Source: Clostridiales bacterium
Lineage (GTDB): Bacteria > Bacillota > Clostridia > Oscillospirales > Oscillospiraceae
NCBI GenBank assembly: GCA_004558025.1
Contig: SFEG01000006.1
Span: forward strand, 1-64,000
Direction: 5' to 3'
DNA: 64,000 nt
Both the position numbers and the translations under genes were made by a program. Below are positions 9,028 to 18,185 of this stretch, piece after piece (position 1 is the stretch's first letter; every line of letters begins with the position of its first letter). The notes beneath the pieces were generated by a model. The model searched no databases and was not told where the DNA came from. It saw only the letters and a list, made by a program, of their open reading frames with translations.

Positions 9028-11022
9028 TCACGAATCAATATACTCATCTATGGCGGCGTACAGCTTTTTGACCGCCTGATCTAACGTAAGCCCGTTTATC
9101 TGCGCTGCGGCAGCCGCGCGGTTTCCGCCGCCGCCGAGCTTTTCCATTATAAGCTGAACATTCACCTCGCCGATAGAACGCGCCGAGACGAACACGCCGC
9201 CGTCCTCGGTCGGGTACATGACCATCGACGCATCGACACCCGCAACGTTCAAAAGCTCGTCCGCCGCCTGAGCGGCAACGATCCTGTTCTGCGGCGTTTC
9301 GGGAACGGCAATGGCCATTATGCTGCGATAAAGCTTGGCGCGCTGGAGGATCTTATATTTTGCAACGGTCTGCTCCATGCCGTTCTGCATGAGCTTTTTG
9401 ACGGCAACGGTGTCCGCTCCGGCGCGGCGCAGATATGCCGCCGCGTCAAACGTGCGGTCGCCGGTGCGTATGGTGAAGCTCTTCGTATCGAGAACGATAC
9501 CTGCAAGTATGGCCTCGGCCTCACAGCGCAGGAGCTTCGGCTCGTCGCTGCACATTTCAAGTATCTCCGTCATAAGCTCGCAAACGGACGAGGCGTAGGG
9601 CTCTATAAAGCTCAGATCCGCCCTGTCTATGTAGGTCGCAGCTCGGCGGTGATGGTCGATGACCGCGACATGGTTGCACGACTGCAGAAGCCGCAGATCC
9701 TCGACCTGCTCGGGACGGTTGGTGTCGACAACGACCAAAAGCGTCTTGCCGTCGGCTATCATGATAGCCTCTCTTGCGCTTATGAACGCCTCCTTATATT
9801 CGGGGCTTTCGCGCAAAAGCTTTATAAGCGGCTTTGCCGAGCTTTTTTCCGTATCCGCAACAATGAGCGCACTCTTGCCGTTTTTGCGGGCGAGGCTGCA
9901 CACGCCGACGGCGCCGCCGATACTGTCCATATCGCTGAACTTGTGCCCCATAACTAGGACGCGCGACGCATCCTTTATGAGAGATTCCAGCGCATTTGCC
10001 ATGACGCGTGAGCGGACCTTATTGCTCGACTCGACCTCCCCGGACTTTCCGCCGATGAAGTCAAAGCTGAATTTGTTCTTTATAACGGCCTGGTCGCCGC
10101 CGCGCGACAGTGCCATCTCGACAGCCAGGGACGCAAACTGCAGCGCCTCGCTGAGGTTTTCGCCGTTTCGGCCTATGCCGATTGACAGCGTCGCGTGTAT
10201 CCCGCTCGGACTCACTACCTGATGCACCTCGTTCAAGATGTCGCACTTTTTATCGAGGATGCCCTGCATATAACGCTCCTCAAACAGGAACAGGTATCTG
10301 TCACGGTCAAAGCGGATGATTATGCCGTTTGTATTTGCGCCCCACTGGTCGAGCTTATCGCCGACCGCGTCGCGCAGATCGTTTCTGACGCGCTCGGGCT
10401 GATTTTTCATGAGTTCCTCGTAGTTATCTATCGTAAGTATCGCGGCCACCGGCTTTGACAGCTCGTGCTCATCGCGGATATTTTCATACTCGGTAACGTC
10501 GATCCAGTACGCTATCGCCATGAAATGCTGATCGTTCCCGTCGCCCGCGCCGGAGCGGACGATGTTGCCGCATATCTGATACTTCCTGTCCTTGAGCTCG
10601 AAAAGATCGGGGCTTTTCGTCTTGCCCTCCATGAGCCACTTGCCAGAGAACTCCGGAATAAGCTCTGCAAGGCTTATATCCGTGCGCGAGCCGGACAGGC
10701 CGCTTATGGAGAAGAACATTTCGTTTCCCCAGATGATGCGCGAATCATCCAGCCTGAAAACGACGATGGGCAGGGGGAAATTAAGAAGCGTGTTATTCTT
10801 TGCCGTCTCCGCATCGTAGGTAACGGACTCTATATACGCAAGCAGCGCCTTTCTTCTGCGCGAGCGCGTTATCACCGAGTAGATTATAAGCCCGAGGATG
10901 ACTACGCCCTCGGCCGCGGCGAGATAGAAGTTTTTCAGCAGCAGCGTCGCCACCGCGAATACGATGAGGAAAAACACGAACGGTCTTGTATTCGGTTCAA
11001 ACAGTCTCTGAGAATTTTTCAT
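9028..11022 (-). CDS. gdpP: Cyclic-di-AMP phosphodiesterase GdpP (DHH family)
   Basis: 664 residues with the full GdpP layout: two N-terminal membrane segments (about 15-51), a PAS-like region (about 75-160), a degenerate GGDEF domain (about 170-310), then the DHH domain with GHKFSDMDSIG (about 365-375) and VIDHHRR, and the C-terminal DHHA1 domain with GGGGNRAAAAAQ. It hydrolyses c-di-AMP to pApA at the membrane and so affects potassium and osmotic balance and wall stress. It is the first gene of the minus-strand operon, with a good sigma-A promoter upstream. Confidence 0.96.
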   Translation of the reverse strand: MKNSQRLFEPNTRPFVFFLIVFAVATLLLKNFYLAAAEGVVILGLIIYSVITRSRRRKALLAYIESVTYDAETAKNNTLLNFPLPIVVFRLDDSRIIWGNEMFFSISGLSGSRTDISLAELIPEFSGKWLMEGKTKSPDLFELKDRKYQICGNIVRSGAGDGNDQHFMAIAYWIDVTEYENIRDEHELSKPVAAILTIDNYEELMKNQPERVRNDLRDAVGDKLDQWGANTNGIIIRFDRDRYLFLFEERYMQGILDKKCDILNEVHQVVSPSGIHATLSIGIGRNGENLSEALQFASLAVEMALSRGGDQAVIKNKFSFDFIGGKSGEVESSNKVRSRVMANALESLIKDASRVLVMGHKFSDMDSIGGAVGVCSLARKNGKSALIVADTEKSSAKPLIKLLRESPEYKEAFISAREAIMIADGKTLLVVVDTNRPEQVEDLRLLQSCNHVAVIDHHRRAATYIDRADLSFIEPYASSVCELMTEILEMCSDEPKLLRCEAEAILAGIVLDTKSFTIRTGDRTFDAAAYLRRAGADTVAVKKLMQNGMEQTVAKYKILQRAKLYRSIMAIAVPETPQNRIVAAQAADELLNVAGVDASMVMYPTEDGGVFVSARSIGEVNVQLIMEKLGGGGNRAAAAAQINGLTLDQAVKKLYAAIDEYIDS

Positions 11023-11057
11023 TTCCGACTTCCTATGGCAATACTTATAGATATTAA

Positions 11058-11086
11058 ATTATAACAAAGTATCAGCCCGATTACAA
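11058..11086 (-). promoter_or_regulatory. Sigma-A promoter of gdpP operon
   Basis: On the minus strand, TTGTAA (11086-11081) and TATAAT (11063-11058) are separated by 17 nt. It sits 36 nt upstream of the gdpP start. Confidence 0.75.
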
Positions 11087-11122
11087 CTCCAAAATTGTTT
11101 TTGCAGGGGTTCTTTCAAATCG

Positions 11123-11151
11123 TTGTAATAGTTTTTAGTTTATGATATAAT
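11123..11151 (+). promoter_or_regulatory. Sigma-A promoter of hemZ
   Basis: TTGTAA (11123-11128) and TATAAT (11146-11151) with 17-nt spacing, 30 nt upstream of the GTG start of hemZ. It is back to back with the gdpP promoter, which has the same -35 and -10 hexamers. Confidence 0.75.
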
Positions 11152-11181
11152 TTTAATCACAATTGTTTAAGGAGATGCGCC

Positions 11182-12660
11182 GTGAGACTTTATTTTTACG
11201 GACATGATTATAAATACGCCGCAGAGCAGATGCTGCTGTCGCTATACCCCGCCGAGCGCCCTGAATACCCGGAGGGAAAGCCCGAGGGTGACAGGGTCGA
11301 GCTGCGCTTATCGCACAGAAAAACATACACGACGGCAAGCTGCCTTTTAGTCCTCAACGGCAGCGAATTCAGAGCAAAAAGCTCTGTGAAAACAGAGCTG
11401 ATGACAGATGATATTATCCGCGACAAGCTTTGCAGCCGCATAATAAAAACCGCGTTTTACCGCGCAGCGCGGCGGTCGGGACACAAGCAGCCGGCCTGGG
11501 GCATGCTCACGGGTGTGCGCCCGGGAAAGCTTTTCCGCGAGGAGCTTGAGGGCAAAGGTCCGGAGTCCGCACTCAGAAAATTCATTGCCGACTATGACGT
11601 CACAGAGCCTCGCGCGGTGCTCTGCCGCGATACGGCGCTCGTGACGGAGAGCGTGATAAAAAGCCTCAATAAGCGTGATATATGCCTGTATGTCGGCATA
11701 CCATTCTGCCCGACGAGGTGCTCGTATTGCAGCTTTGTCAGCCAGTCGGTAGAAAAGAGTATGAAGCTCATTCCTCCGTTTATGGATGCGCTCATGCGTG
11801 AGATCGACGCCGCGGCCGACGCCGTAAATAAGCTGCATCTCTCGGTCATATCGATTTATATGGGCGGCGGAACTCCGACAACGCTCAGCGCAGAGCAGCT
11901 CGACAGGCTGTGCTCGAAGATAGAAGAGCGTTTCGATCTTTCGCGTTTGCGCGAATACACCGTCGAGGCCGGCAGGCCCGACACGATAACGCTCGATAAG
12001 CTGCGCACCCTGCGGGCGCACGGCGTTGACAGGATAAGCGTAAACCCGCAGACAATGAGCGACGAGGTACTTAATGTCATCGGGCGAAAGCATTCGGCGC
12101 AGGACATAATCGACGCGCTGGGAGCCGTGCGCAGGGTCGGCGGCATGGCTGTGAACATGGATCTCATCGCAGGGCTTCCGTCAGACAGCGCCGAGGGCTT
12201 TGAGAAAACGCTCGACGCCGTTATCGGCCTTGAACCGGAGAACATAACAGTCCACACGCTGTCGCTCAAGAAGGGCTCGCGCATAACGCTGGAGGGCAGC
12301 GCGATCCCGAGCGAGGATACGGTCGGCAAAATGCTCGACACGGCGGTCGAAAAGCTGCGCCGCGGCGGCTGGGCGCCGTATTATCTGTACAGGCAAAAAT
12401 TCATGTCCGGCGGCTTTGAAAACGTCGGCTGGGCAAAGCCCGGCAGCGAAAATATCTATAACGTATGCATCATGGAGGAGCTGTGCTCCATCGTCGCGCT
12501 CGGCGGCGGAGGCTCAACAAAGCTCATCTCCCCCGGCGGCGGACGCAATATTCGCTTTTTCGCGCCGAAGTACCCGTCGGAATACATAAGCGGTATACAA
12601 AAAACCTGCGATGACAAGCAGGGTATAATAGACTTCTACAGTAAGGAGAGCAAAAAGTAA
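11182..12660 (+). CDS. hemZ: Coproporphyrinogen dehydrogenase-like radical SAM protein HemZ
   Basis: 492 residues. The radical SAM cluster motif CPTRCSYC is at 176-183, followed by the glycine-rich YMGGGTPT motif; the roughly 160-residue N-terminal extension marks HemZ rather than HemN/HemW. HemZ is the anaerobic, oxygen-independent coproporphyrinogen III oxidase relative of Firmicutes. I used GTG 11182, which follows AAGGAGATGCGCC closely. The stop overlaps the next start (TAATG), so the nucleoside kinase is co-translated. No other haem genes are nearby, so the physiological substrate here is uncertain. Confidence 0.9.
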   Translation: MRLYFYGHDYKYAAEQMLLSLYPAERPEYPEGKPEGDRVELRLSHRKTYTTASCLLVLNGSEFRAKSSVKTELMTDDIIRDKLCSRIIKTAFYRAARRSGHKQPAWGMLTGVRPGKLFREELEGKGPESALRKFIADYDVTEPRAVLCRDTALVTESVIKSLNKRDICLYVGIPFCPTRCSYCSFVSQSVEKSMKLIPPFMDALMREIDAAADAVNKLHLSVISIYMGGGTPTTLSAEQLDRLCSKIEERFDLSRLREYTVEAGRPDTITLDKLRTLRAHGVDRISVNPQTMSDEVLNVIGRKHSAQDIIDALGAVRRVGGMAVNMDLIAGLPSDSAEGFEKTLDAVIGLEPENITVHTLSLKKGSRITLEGSAIPSEDTVGKMLDTAVEKLRRGGWAPYYLYRQKFMSGGFENVGWAKPGSENIYNVCIMEELCSIVALGGGGSTKLISPGGGRNIRFFAPKYPSEYISGIQKTCDDKQGIIDFYSKESKK

Positions 12661-13592
12661 TGGCATTTGACCTGAAGGAAATCAATTTTCGCACGGTAGC
12701 CGATCCCAAGGGCTTCATCGAGGAGTGCGACGAGGTGTACGCAAGCCGCGTCAGGGATGCGGCGGATAAGATCATCGAAAACAGCAGAAAAAGCCCCATC
12801 GTACTCATGTCCGGCCCCTCGGGCTCGGGCAAGACTACAACCGCGCGAAAGATAAGCGAGGAGCTCGAGCGCCGCGGCGTTCACGCGCACTACGTCGGCA
12901 TGGACGACTATTTCAAGTCCGTCGACCCCGACACCGCGCCCAGGACTCCCGAAGGCGACATCGACCTTGAATCTCCCCTGTGCCTTGACATGGAGCTTTT
13001 AAACGAGCACTTCACCATGCTCGCCGAGGGCAAGCGCATATTCGTTCCCAAGTACGAATTTTCTCGTCAGATGCGCGTGCTCGAGCCGTCGAAATCCATA
13101 AAGCTCAAGAAGGACGAGATCGTCGTTTTCGAGGGTATCCACGCGCTCAACGACATGATAACCGAAAAGCATCCCGACGCATTCAAGCTGTACATCTCCG
13201 CGCGCAGCAATGTCGAGTTTAACGGCGAGGTCTGCTTCAAGGGCACATGGTTCAGACTCGTGCGCCGCACGGTGCGCGACTATAACTTCCGCGGCGCAGA
13301 CCCTGCGCAGACGCTCAAGATGTGGGCAAATGTCCGCAGAGGCGAAAAATCTTACATCTCGCCGTTTAAAAACAAGGCAAACTTCATGTTCGATTCTGCC
13401 TTTCCCTACGAAATGGCCGTCATGAACGACACCGCCACCAAGCTTTTCTCCTCGATTCCCGAGGGCATAGAGCGTTATGACGAGCTACGCACGGTGCTCC
13501 CGGCGCTGCAGCTGTTCGGCGTGATCGACGAGAAATACGTCGCCCACGATGCGCTCATACGCGAGTTTATCGGCGGCGGAGAATATGACTGA
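12660..13592 (+). CDS. Uridine kinase-like nucleoside kinase
   Basis: 310 residues. The P-loop GPSGSGKTT lies near residue 53, followed by GMDDYFKS, the substrate segment of uridine kinases, and FEGIHALND, the Walker B-like strand. This is the Clostridial nucleoside kinase group without the N-terminal TGS/ThrRS-like domain seen in longer homologues. It probably phosphorylates uridine or cytidine in pyrimidine salvage. It overlaps hemZ by one base and is followed by a strong terminator. Confidence 0.88.
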   Translation: MAFDLKEINFRTVADPKGFIEECDEVYASRVRDAADKIIENSRKSPIVLMSGPSGSGKTTTARKISEELERRGVHAHYVGMDDYFKSVDPDTAPRTPEGDIDLESPLCLDMELLNEHFTMLAEGKRIFVPKYEFSRQMRVLEPSKSIKLKKDEIVVFEGIHALNDMITEKHPDAFKLYISARSNVEFNGEVCFKGTWFRLVRRTVRDYNFRGADPAQTLKMWANVRRGEKSYISPFKNKANFMFDSAFPYEMAVMNDTATKLFSSIPEGIERYDELRTVLPALQLFGVIDEKYVAHDALIREFIGGGEYD

Positions 13593-13610
13593 TAAACGCC
13601 CAGTATAAAT

Positions 13611-13644
13611 AACAGCTCAGGCCAAACGGCCTGAGCTGTTTTAA
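13611..13644. terminator. Bidirectional terminator between nucleoside kinase and rsmG
   Basis: The stem AACAGCTCAGGCC - AAAC - GGCCTGAGCTGTT is followed by TTT. It lies in a 58-nt gap between convergent genes. Confidence 0.85.
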
Positions 13645-13650
13645 TGCTTT

Positions 13651-14352
13651 TTACAGCGGCTGCTTTTTTATCTGCGACCATTTGCGCGGATATTTCGGGT
13701 GCGTGGGCTTTATCTTCTCGATCACGACGGCCGCGTGAGTTATGTCCGTTCCCGGTATCGTGTAGCGCACAATGTCCTTAAGCTGTGCGCCGAGCATGTG
13801 CATGGCGCTTTTCGCCTCCTCGACCTCCGTGTCGCAATCCGGACCCTTCATGGCGATAAACACACCGCCTACGCGCAGATACGGCAGGCACAGCTCGCAG
13901 AGCGTGCCGAGGCGCGCGACGGCGCGGGAGACCGCGATATCATAGGCCGCTCTCCGCTCCTCGGGTATCTCCTCTGCGCGCGCGTGAACGCACTGTACGC
14001 CATCGAGCGCGAGCTTATTGCAGACCTCGCTGAGGAAATCAATGCGCTTATTGAGACTGTCGAGCAGCGTGATATCCATGCCCGGCTGCACTGTCTTGAG
14101 AACCATGCCGGGAAAGCCCGCGCCCGTTCCGACGTCAATGACCTTTTTATCTTCAAAGTCACAGACCTTCAAAAGTGCAGCACAGTCAAGAAAATGCAGC
14201 CGCGCGACATCCTCTGTACCGCTTATGGCGGTCAGGTTCATGACACGGTTTCGCTCCTCGAGGTATTCAAAATATGTTTCAAGCCTCTCGACCGCTTTGG
14301 CATCCGGCGTAATGCCGAGCGAAGCAAAGCCTTCGTTTAAAATTTTATCCAT
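13651..14352 (-). CDS. rsmG: 16S rRNA (guanine-527-N7)-methyltransferase
   Basis: 233 residues from ATG 14352, which has GGAG just upstream; the frame is open further but without an RBS. The class I methyltransferase motif I, VIDVGTGAGFPG, is at 71-82, and NLTAISGTEDVARLHFLDC is the typical RsmG N-terminal segment. It methylates G527 in the 530 loop of 16S rRNA using SAM. A transcription terminator hairpin lies only 12 nt upstream of its start, so expression may depend on read-through or on a promoter inside that short gap. Confidence 0.95.
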   Translation of the reverse strand: MDKILNEGFASLGITPDAKAVERLETYFEYLEERNRVMNLTAISGTEDVARLHFLDCAALLKVCDFEDKKVIDVGTGAGFPGMVLKTVQPGMDITLLDSLNKRIDFLSEVCNKLALDGVQCVHARAEEIPEERRAAYDIAVSRAVARLGTLCELCLPYLRVGGVFIAMKGPDCDTEVEEAKSAMHMLGAQLKDIVRYTIPGTDITHAAVVIEKIKPTHPKYPRKWSQIKKQPL

Positions 14353-14363
14353 AAAAGCTCCAC

Positions 14364-14397
14364 AAAAAATGAGTCGGGTCACTGCCCGACTCATTTT
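14364..14397 (-). terminator. Terminator downstream of sleB, immediately before rsmG
   Basis: The stem AAAATGAGTCGGG with its complement (loop TCACTG) is followed on the minus strand by TTTTTTG. It ends the sleB transcript and sits just 5' of the rsmG ribosome binding site. Confidence 0.8.
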
Positions 14398-14421
14398 AGC
14401 ATATTATTTTTTGTTTATCAA

Positions 14422-15264
14422 TCAGCAAAAGAAATTGTGGTCGCCGATCTGGCCGAGCCATGTAGTTTCGATCATACCGCTGCCCCAGTATCGTCCGACC
14501 TGGAAAAACAGCGCGTCGCCGACTGTGTTATAGCCCTCCAAAACGAGCTTTGCGCACACAGTGCTTATCTCATAAGGCTCATCGTATATCACGCCCGTTG
14601 ATACGACGCTGAACTGCCCCGGCTGGAAGATAACATCCTTTATGGTCTCGCCGAAGCGCGCGTCGCCCGCGCGATTGAGGATAACGTTTCCGACAGCGAT
14701 CTGCCCCTCGACGGGCTGGTTGCCGGACTCCCATGTGATGATCCTGCTCATCCAGTAAAGATCATCCTCGTTGTAATACTCGTCCCCGCTTTGGAGGATC
14801 TTTTCGTCTGCCGTGCTGAAATTGACCGCTCCGAGCTCCTCGTCCCATGAAACATCCAGCGTGAATATCTTCGCCAATGCCTCGCTCGGAATGATGAAAG
14901 AGCCGTCAACCTCCATATAGCCGTCGGGAAGATAGAGGTATCTGCCGTTTGCACACAGATAATCGTCCTCAAAGCCGGCCTCGATCGTTATGCCGGCGAC
15001 CTCGACGGTCAGTTTATTTATCTCTTTGTTATAGTCAACATCAGCGTCATAGCCGAGGACAGCGCAGGCGGCTTCAAGCGAAACATAGGATTCGTCGCCG
15101 ATCATATAGCCGCGGCAGGAAAGCAGTCCGTCGACATATACCGGAGTCTCGGTATAGCTGACACCGTTGTCGGTTCCCTCGGCCAGCGCGGAGCCGCAGA
15201 GGAAAACACACAGCAGACAGATAACGAACACGAGTGCAAAACTATACTTTTTCAGTTTACTCAT
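14422..15264 (-). CDS. sleB: SleB-type spore cortex-lytic/cell wall hydrolase with stalk domain
   Basis: 280 residues. Signal peptide 1-28; residues about 35-135 look like a copper-amine-oxidase-N/stalk-type domain (GDESYVSLEAACAVLG, then GSFIIPSEALAKIF); residues about 165-280 are the Hydrolase_2 (SleB) domain with ITWESGNQPVEGQIAVGN, where the Glu is the likely catalytic acid. SleB lytic transglycosylases cleave cortex peptidoglycan during germination, although vegetative relatives exist. It is monocistronic, with its own upstream region and terminator. Confidence 0.88.
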   Translation of the reverse strand: MSKLKKYSFALVFVICLLCVFLCGSALAEGTDNGVSYTETPVYVDGLLSCRGYMIGDESYVSLEAACAVLGYDADVDYNKEINKLTVEVAGITIEAGFEDDYLCANGRYLYLPDGYMEVDGSFIIPSEALAKIFTLDVSWDEELGAVNFSTADEKILQSGDEYYNEDDLYWMSRIITWESGNQPVEGQIAVGNVILNRAGDARFGETIKDVIFQPGQFSVVSTGVIYDEPYEISTVCAKLVLEGYNTVGDALFFQVGRYWGSGMIETTWLGQIGDHNFFC

Positions 15265-15618
15265 ATAACGCTCCTGTCATAAAAAATATATTCGGCAAAA
15301 CACCGAACGTTGCCCTATAACTCTCGGGCATATTTATTATAGCGGAACGTTTGTAATCGCGTAAACAGTTATTTTGCACAAACGAACGCGTGTCGAATTG
15401 TGCACATTTCACATAGCTACTTCAAAAACCGCAAGATTTGGGGACTTTTCAAGGCTTAAGCACATCATTTTGTGCCTTGGGCAACTTGCACAAAAGCCGA
15501 AATTCGACAACAAAATCTTAAAAATTCGTAAAAATTATTACAAATATTAATCACGTGTATAACGTTATGTAAATCAAAAGCCTTATGAAATAATATTATG
15601 TAAACTAAATTGCCGTTT
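15265..15618. other. Intergenic region with paired Spo0A-box-like heptamers
   Basis: No gene is visible. A likely sleB -10 (TATAAT, minus strand, 15341-15336) and two short hairpins mark its 5' leader. TGTCGAA at 15391-15397 and its inverted copy TTCGACA at 15503-15509 match the Spo0A box. Between them is TTTTGTGC ... TGCACAAAA, an imperfect inverted repeat. The rest is AT-rich. Confidence 0.5.
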
Positions 15619-15861
15619 TTATATGCAATTTTTCAGTGCCTTGGATAGCTGATCGGGGCAGGATGTGTTCTTATATCCGCACCTTATACCCTCCAGTCTC
15701 TGCACGGCATCCTCGACCTTCATCCCCACAAGCAGCCGCGAAATACCTTGCAAATTGCCGTCGCAGCCGCCTTTTACCTCCACTTTTTCGATGCGTCCAT
15801 CCTCGATATCTATCTCAAAAAGCTGCGAGCAAACGCCCTTCGGACGGTAAGTAATATGCAT
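15619..15861 (-). CDS. TSCPD domain protein (TIGR03905 type)
   Basis: 80 residues from ATG 15861 (GAGG 7 nt upstream; a GTG two codons earlier is possible). It starts MHITYRPKGVCS and ends with the Cys-containing NTSCPDQL motif that names the TSCPD family; further Cys residues occur in KGGCDGN and IRCGY. Small stand-alone TSCPD proteins are widespread in Clostridia and their role is not established; the domain also occurs at the C-terminus of class II ribonucleotide reductases. It is divergent from spoIIP. Confidence 0.85.
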   Translation of the reverse strand: MHITYRPKGVCSQLFEIDIEDGRIEKVEVKGGCDGNLQGISRLLVGMKVEDAVQRLEGIRCGYKNTSCPDQLSKALKNCI

Positions 15862-16001
15862 AATCACACCTCATTTTTTGAATATTCACGGTTGACATAA
15901 CGCTGTATATCGCCGTACATAAATCATACCACAGCCCGCACTTCAAGTACAGCATATTTTCTCCCGCGGGGCAATATAATTGTCTGACGGGAGGGCTCTG
16001 T

Positions 16002-16958
16002 ATGCTGAAAAAACTCAAAGTGATCCTTGTGGGCGGACTTGCCCTGTGCTGCCTGTATCTTTTCGCCGTGTATCTGCGCACGGACGGCGGCGAGAGCATA
16101 AAAAGCACCATATCTCTGACGGACGCTGCGCAGGAAACGGTATCCCCCACCGTCACGCCGCCGGACACATCCGATCCGGAGGAAAGCGCCGCTCCCGCAA
16201 CGCCTACTATAATACCTACCACCATATCCGGCGGCCTGTCGATAAAGAACACCTCCGGCTATGACATTGATATAGACTCCGTCCTGAGTGCCGGCTGCCC
16301 GATCCGCCTGGAGTCGGGAAAACCGCAGATACTTATTATACACACCCATTCGAGCGAGGCATACTCCCCTGCCGGGCTGGACAAATACGACGATCTCGGC
16401 ACGAACCGCACGCTCGACCAAAATCTGAACGTCATCCGCATCGGCACGGAGCTAACCAAGCTTTTTGAGGACTGCGGCCTGAACGTTATCCACGACACGC
16501 AGGTGTTCGATTATCCGAGCTACACCGGCTCATATAATCGCAGCTGCGAGGCCGTGGAAAAATATCTTGCCGACTACCCGAGCATAAAGATCGTCATCGA
16601 CCTGCACCGGGACGCACTGTGCTCGGATACGGTGACGTACAAGACGACCGCGACCGAGCTGGGCGTGTGCGCAAGTCAAATAATGCTTTTCGTCGGCAGC
16701 GATGCGAGCGGCCTTGAGCACCCGAACTGGCGGCAGAACCTGAGTCTTGCGCTGTACCTGCAAAACGCGGTATGCCAATCCTACCCCAGTCTCATGCGGC
16801 CGATAACGCTGACAAAGTATCGCTACAATCAGCACCTCTCCCCCGGCTCGATGATACTCGAGGTCGGCAGCAACGGTAATACCCTGCAGGAGGCGCTGGC
16901 CGCGATACGGCTGTTCGGCAAAACCGCGGGGCCCGCTATAGCGGCGCTCGTCGAGTGA
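16002..16958 (+). CDS. spoIIP: Stage II sporulation protein P
   Basis: 318 residues. There is one N-terminal membrane anchor (about 7-24), a Ser/Thr/Pro-rich linker (35-75), then the SpoIIP amidase/endopeptidase domain with IIHTHSSEAY (112-121), VIDLHRDA, and EVGSNGNT near the C-terminus. SpoIIP works with SpoIID and SpoIIM to thin septal peptidoglycan during forespore engulfment. GGGAGGG precedes the ATG. The D and M partners are not in this window. Confidence 0.95.
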   Translation: MLKKLKVILVGGLALCCLYLFAVYLRTDGGESIKSTISLTDAAQETVSPTVTPPDTSDPEESAAPATPTIIPTTISGGLSIKNTSGYDIDIDSVLSAGCPIRLESGKPQILIIHTHSSEAYSPAGLDKYDDLGTNRTLDQNLNVIRIGTELTKLFEDCGLNVIHDTQVFDYPSYTGSYNRSCEAVEKYLADYPSIKIVIDLHRDALCSDTVTYKTTATELGVCASQIMLFVGSDASGLEHPNWRQNLSLALYLQNAVCQSYPSLMRPITLTKYRYNQHLSPGSMILEVGSNGNTLQEALAAIRLFGKTAGPAIAALVE

Positions 16959-17022
16959 GTATATTATATAATGTATAGGACACCCCCTCATGCGGTTATT
17001 ATTAACTCAGGAGGGATCATTT

Positions 17023-17451
17023 ATGAAGGTATTCGATATTATGAGCGAGCACATCGTGACGGTCGGGCTCGGCGAGCCGGTGGCCGCGGCGGCAAGGCTT
17101 TTGAAGCAGTATAACATCGGCGCGGTGCCGGTGTGCGACGATCGCGGCAATCTGCGCGGAATGATAACCGACCGCGACATCGCCGTCAGGTGCGTGGCAA
17201 ACGGGCTGTCGCCCGCGGAGACGAAGACCGGAGATATCATGACACGCGGCGTTGTCACGATAAACGACAACGCATATGTCGGCGACGCGGCGCGGCTGAT
17301 GGCCGATGCGCAGATACGCAGGCTGCCTGTGTGCAGAAACGGACAGCTCGTGGGCATGCTGTCGCTTGCCGACCTTGCGCGCAGCACCGACTGCGACACC
17401 GAGGCCGCCGAAGCTCTTTGCGAAATTTCTAAAAACATTCGCAGAGTGTAG
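17023..17451 (+). CDS. Paired CBS domain protein
   Basis: 142 residues made almost entirely of two CBS motifs: VFDIMSEHIVTVGLGEPVAA with GMITDRDIAVR, then TGDIMTRGVVTINDNAYVGD with GMLSLADLAR. CBS pairs bind adenosine nucleotides (AMP, ATP, SAM) as regulatory modules; this one has no attached enzyme. CAGGAGGG lies 6 nt before ATG 17023. Similar stand-alone proteins occur in Bacillus (YhcV/YrkH-like). It lies between spoIIP and rubrerythrin without clear co-transcription. Confidence 0.9.
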   Translation: MKVFDIMSEHIVTVGLGEPVAAAARLLKQYNIGAVPVCDDRGNLRGMITDRDIAVRCVANGLSPAETKTGDIMTRGVVTINDNAYVGDAARLMADAQIRRLPVCRNGQLVGMLSLADLARSTDCDTEAAEALCEISKNIRRV

Positions 17452-17570
17452 CGTATGCTACAATTATGTATTCACAATCCTATTATAATGAGTACAGAAA
17501 GACGGAACACGTCGTTCAAAATTTAAAGCGAAGTATAAAGTGTATTTATTATTTTAGGAGGTAAATTATT

Positions 17571-18137
17571 ATGGCAAAATGGGTATGCCCCGTATGTGGT
17601 TACGTTCATGAAGGCGACACTCCCCCCGAGAAGTGCCCCATCTGCAATGTCCCCGGCAGCAAGTTCACTAAGCAGTCCGAGGAGAAATCCTGGGCAGCTG
17701 AGCATATAGTCGGCGTCGGCAAGACCTTCGGCGCAGACGTTCCCGAAAACGTCCGCGAGGAGATCATCAGCGGCCTGCGCGCAAACTTCGAGGGCGAGTG
17801 CTCCGAGGTCGGCATGTACCTGGCAATGGCTCGCGTCGCTCACCGTGAAGGCTATCCCGAGATCGGCCTTTACTGGGAGAAGGCAGCTTACGAGGAGGCA
17901 GAGCATGCTGCAAAGTTCGCAGAGCTCCTCGGCGAAGTTATCACCGATTCGACCAAGAAGAACCTTGAGATGCGCGTCGATGCCGAAAACGGCGCGACCG
18001 CCGGCAAGTTTGAGCTTGCAAAGCTCGCAAAGCAGTATAACCTCGATGCTATCCACGACACCGTCCACGAGATGGCCCGCGACGAGGCCCGCCACGGCAA
18101 GGCATTTGAAGGCCTGCTGGCAAGATACTTTAAGTAA
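17571..18137 (+). CDS. Reverse rubrerythrin / NADH peroxidase
   Basis: 188 residues. The N-terminal rubredoxin-like iron site has CPVCGYVH and CPICNVPG (residues 6-25), followed by a four-helix ferritin-like diiron domain with NFEGECSEVGMYLAMARVA, YEEAEHAAKF and DEARHGKAF supplying the Glu/His ligands. The rubredoxin-first order defines reverse rubrerythrins, which in Clostridia reduce hydrogen peroxide with NADH-derived electrons. This supports an obligately anaerobic, air-defended lifestyle. AGGAGG precedes the start; a strong terminator follows. Confidence 0.93.
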   Translation: MAKWVCPVCGYVHEGDTPPEKCPICNVPGSKFTKQSEEKSWAAEHIVGVGKTFGADVPENVREEIISGLRANFEGECSEVGMYLAMARVAHREGYPEIGLYWEKAAYEEAEHAAKFAELLGEVITDSTKKNLEMRVDAENGATAGKFELAKLAKQYNLDAIHDTVHEMARDEARHGKAFEGLLARYFK

Positions 18138-18150
18138 GAGACAAACATTT

Positions 18151-18180
18151 AAGGGGAAGCTGATCTCAGCTTCCCCTTTT
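18151..18180. terminator. Terminator after rubrerythrin
   Basis: The stem AAGGGGAAGCTGA - TC - TCAGCTTCCCCTT is followed by TTG; it lies between convergent genes and could serve both strands. Confidence 0.85.
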
Positions 18181-18185
18181 GTTAT

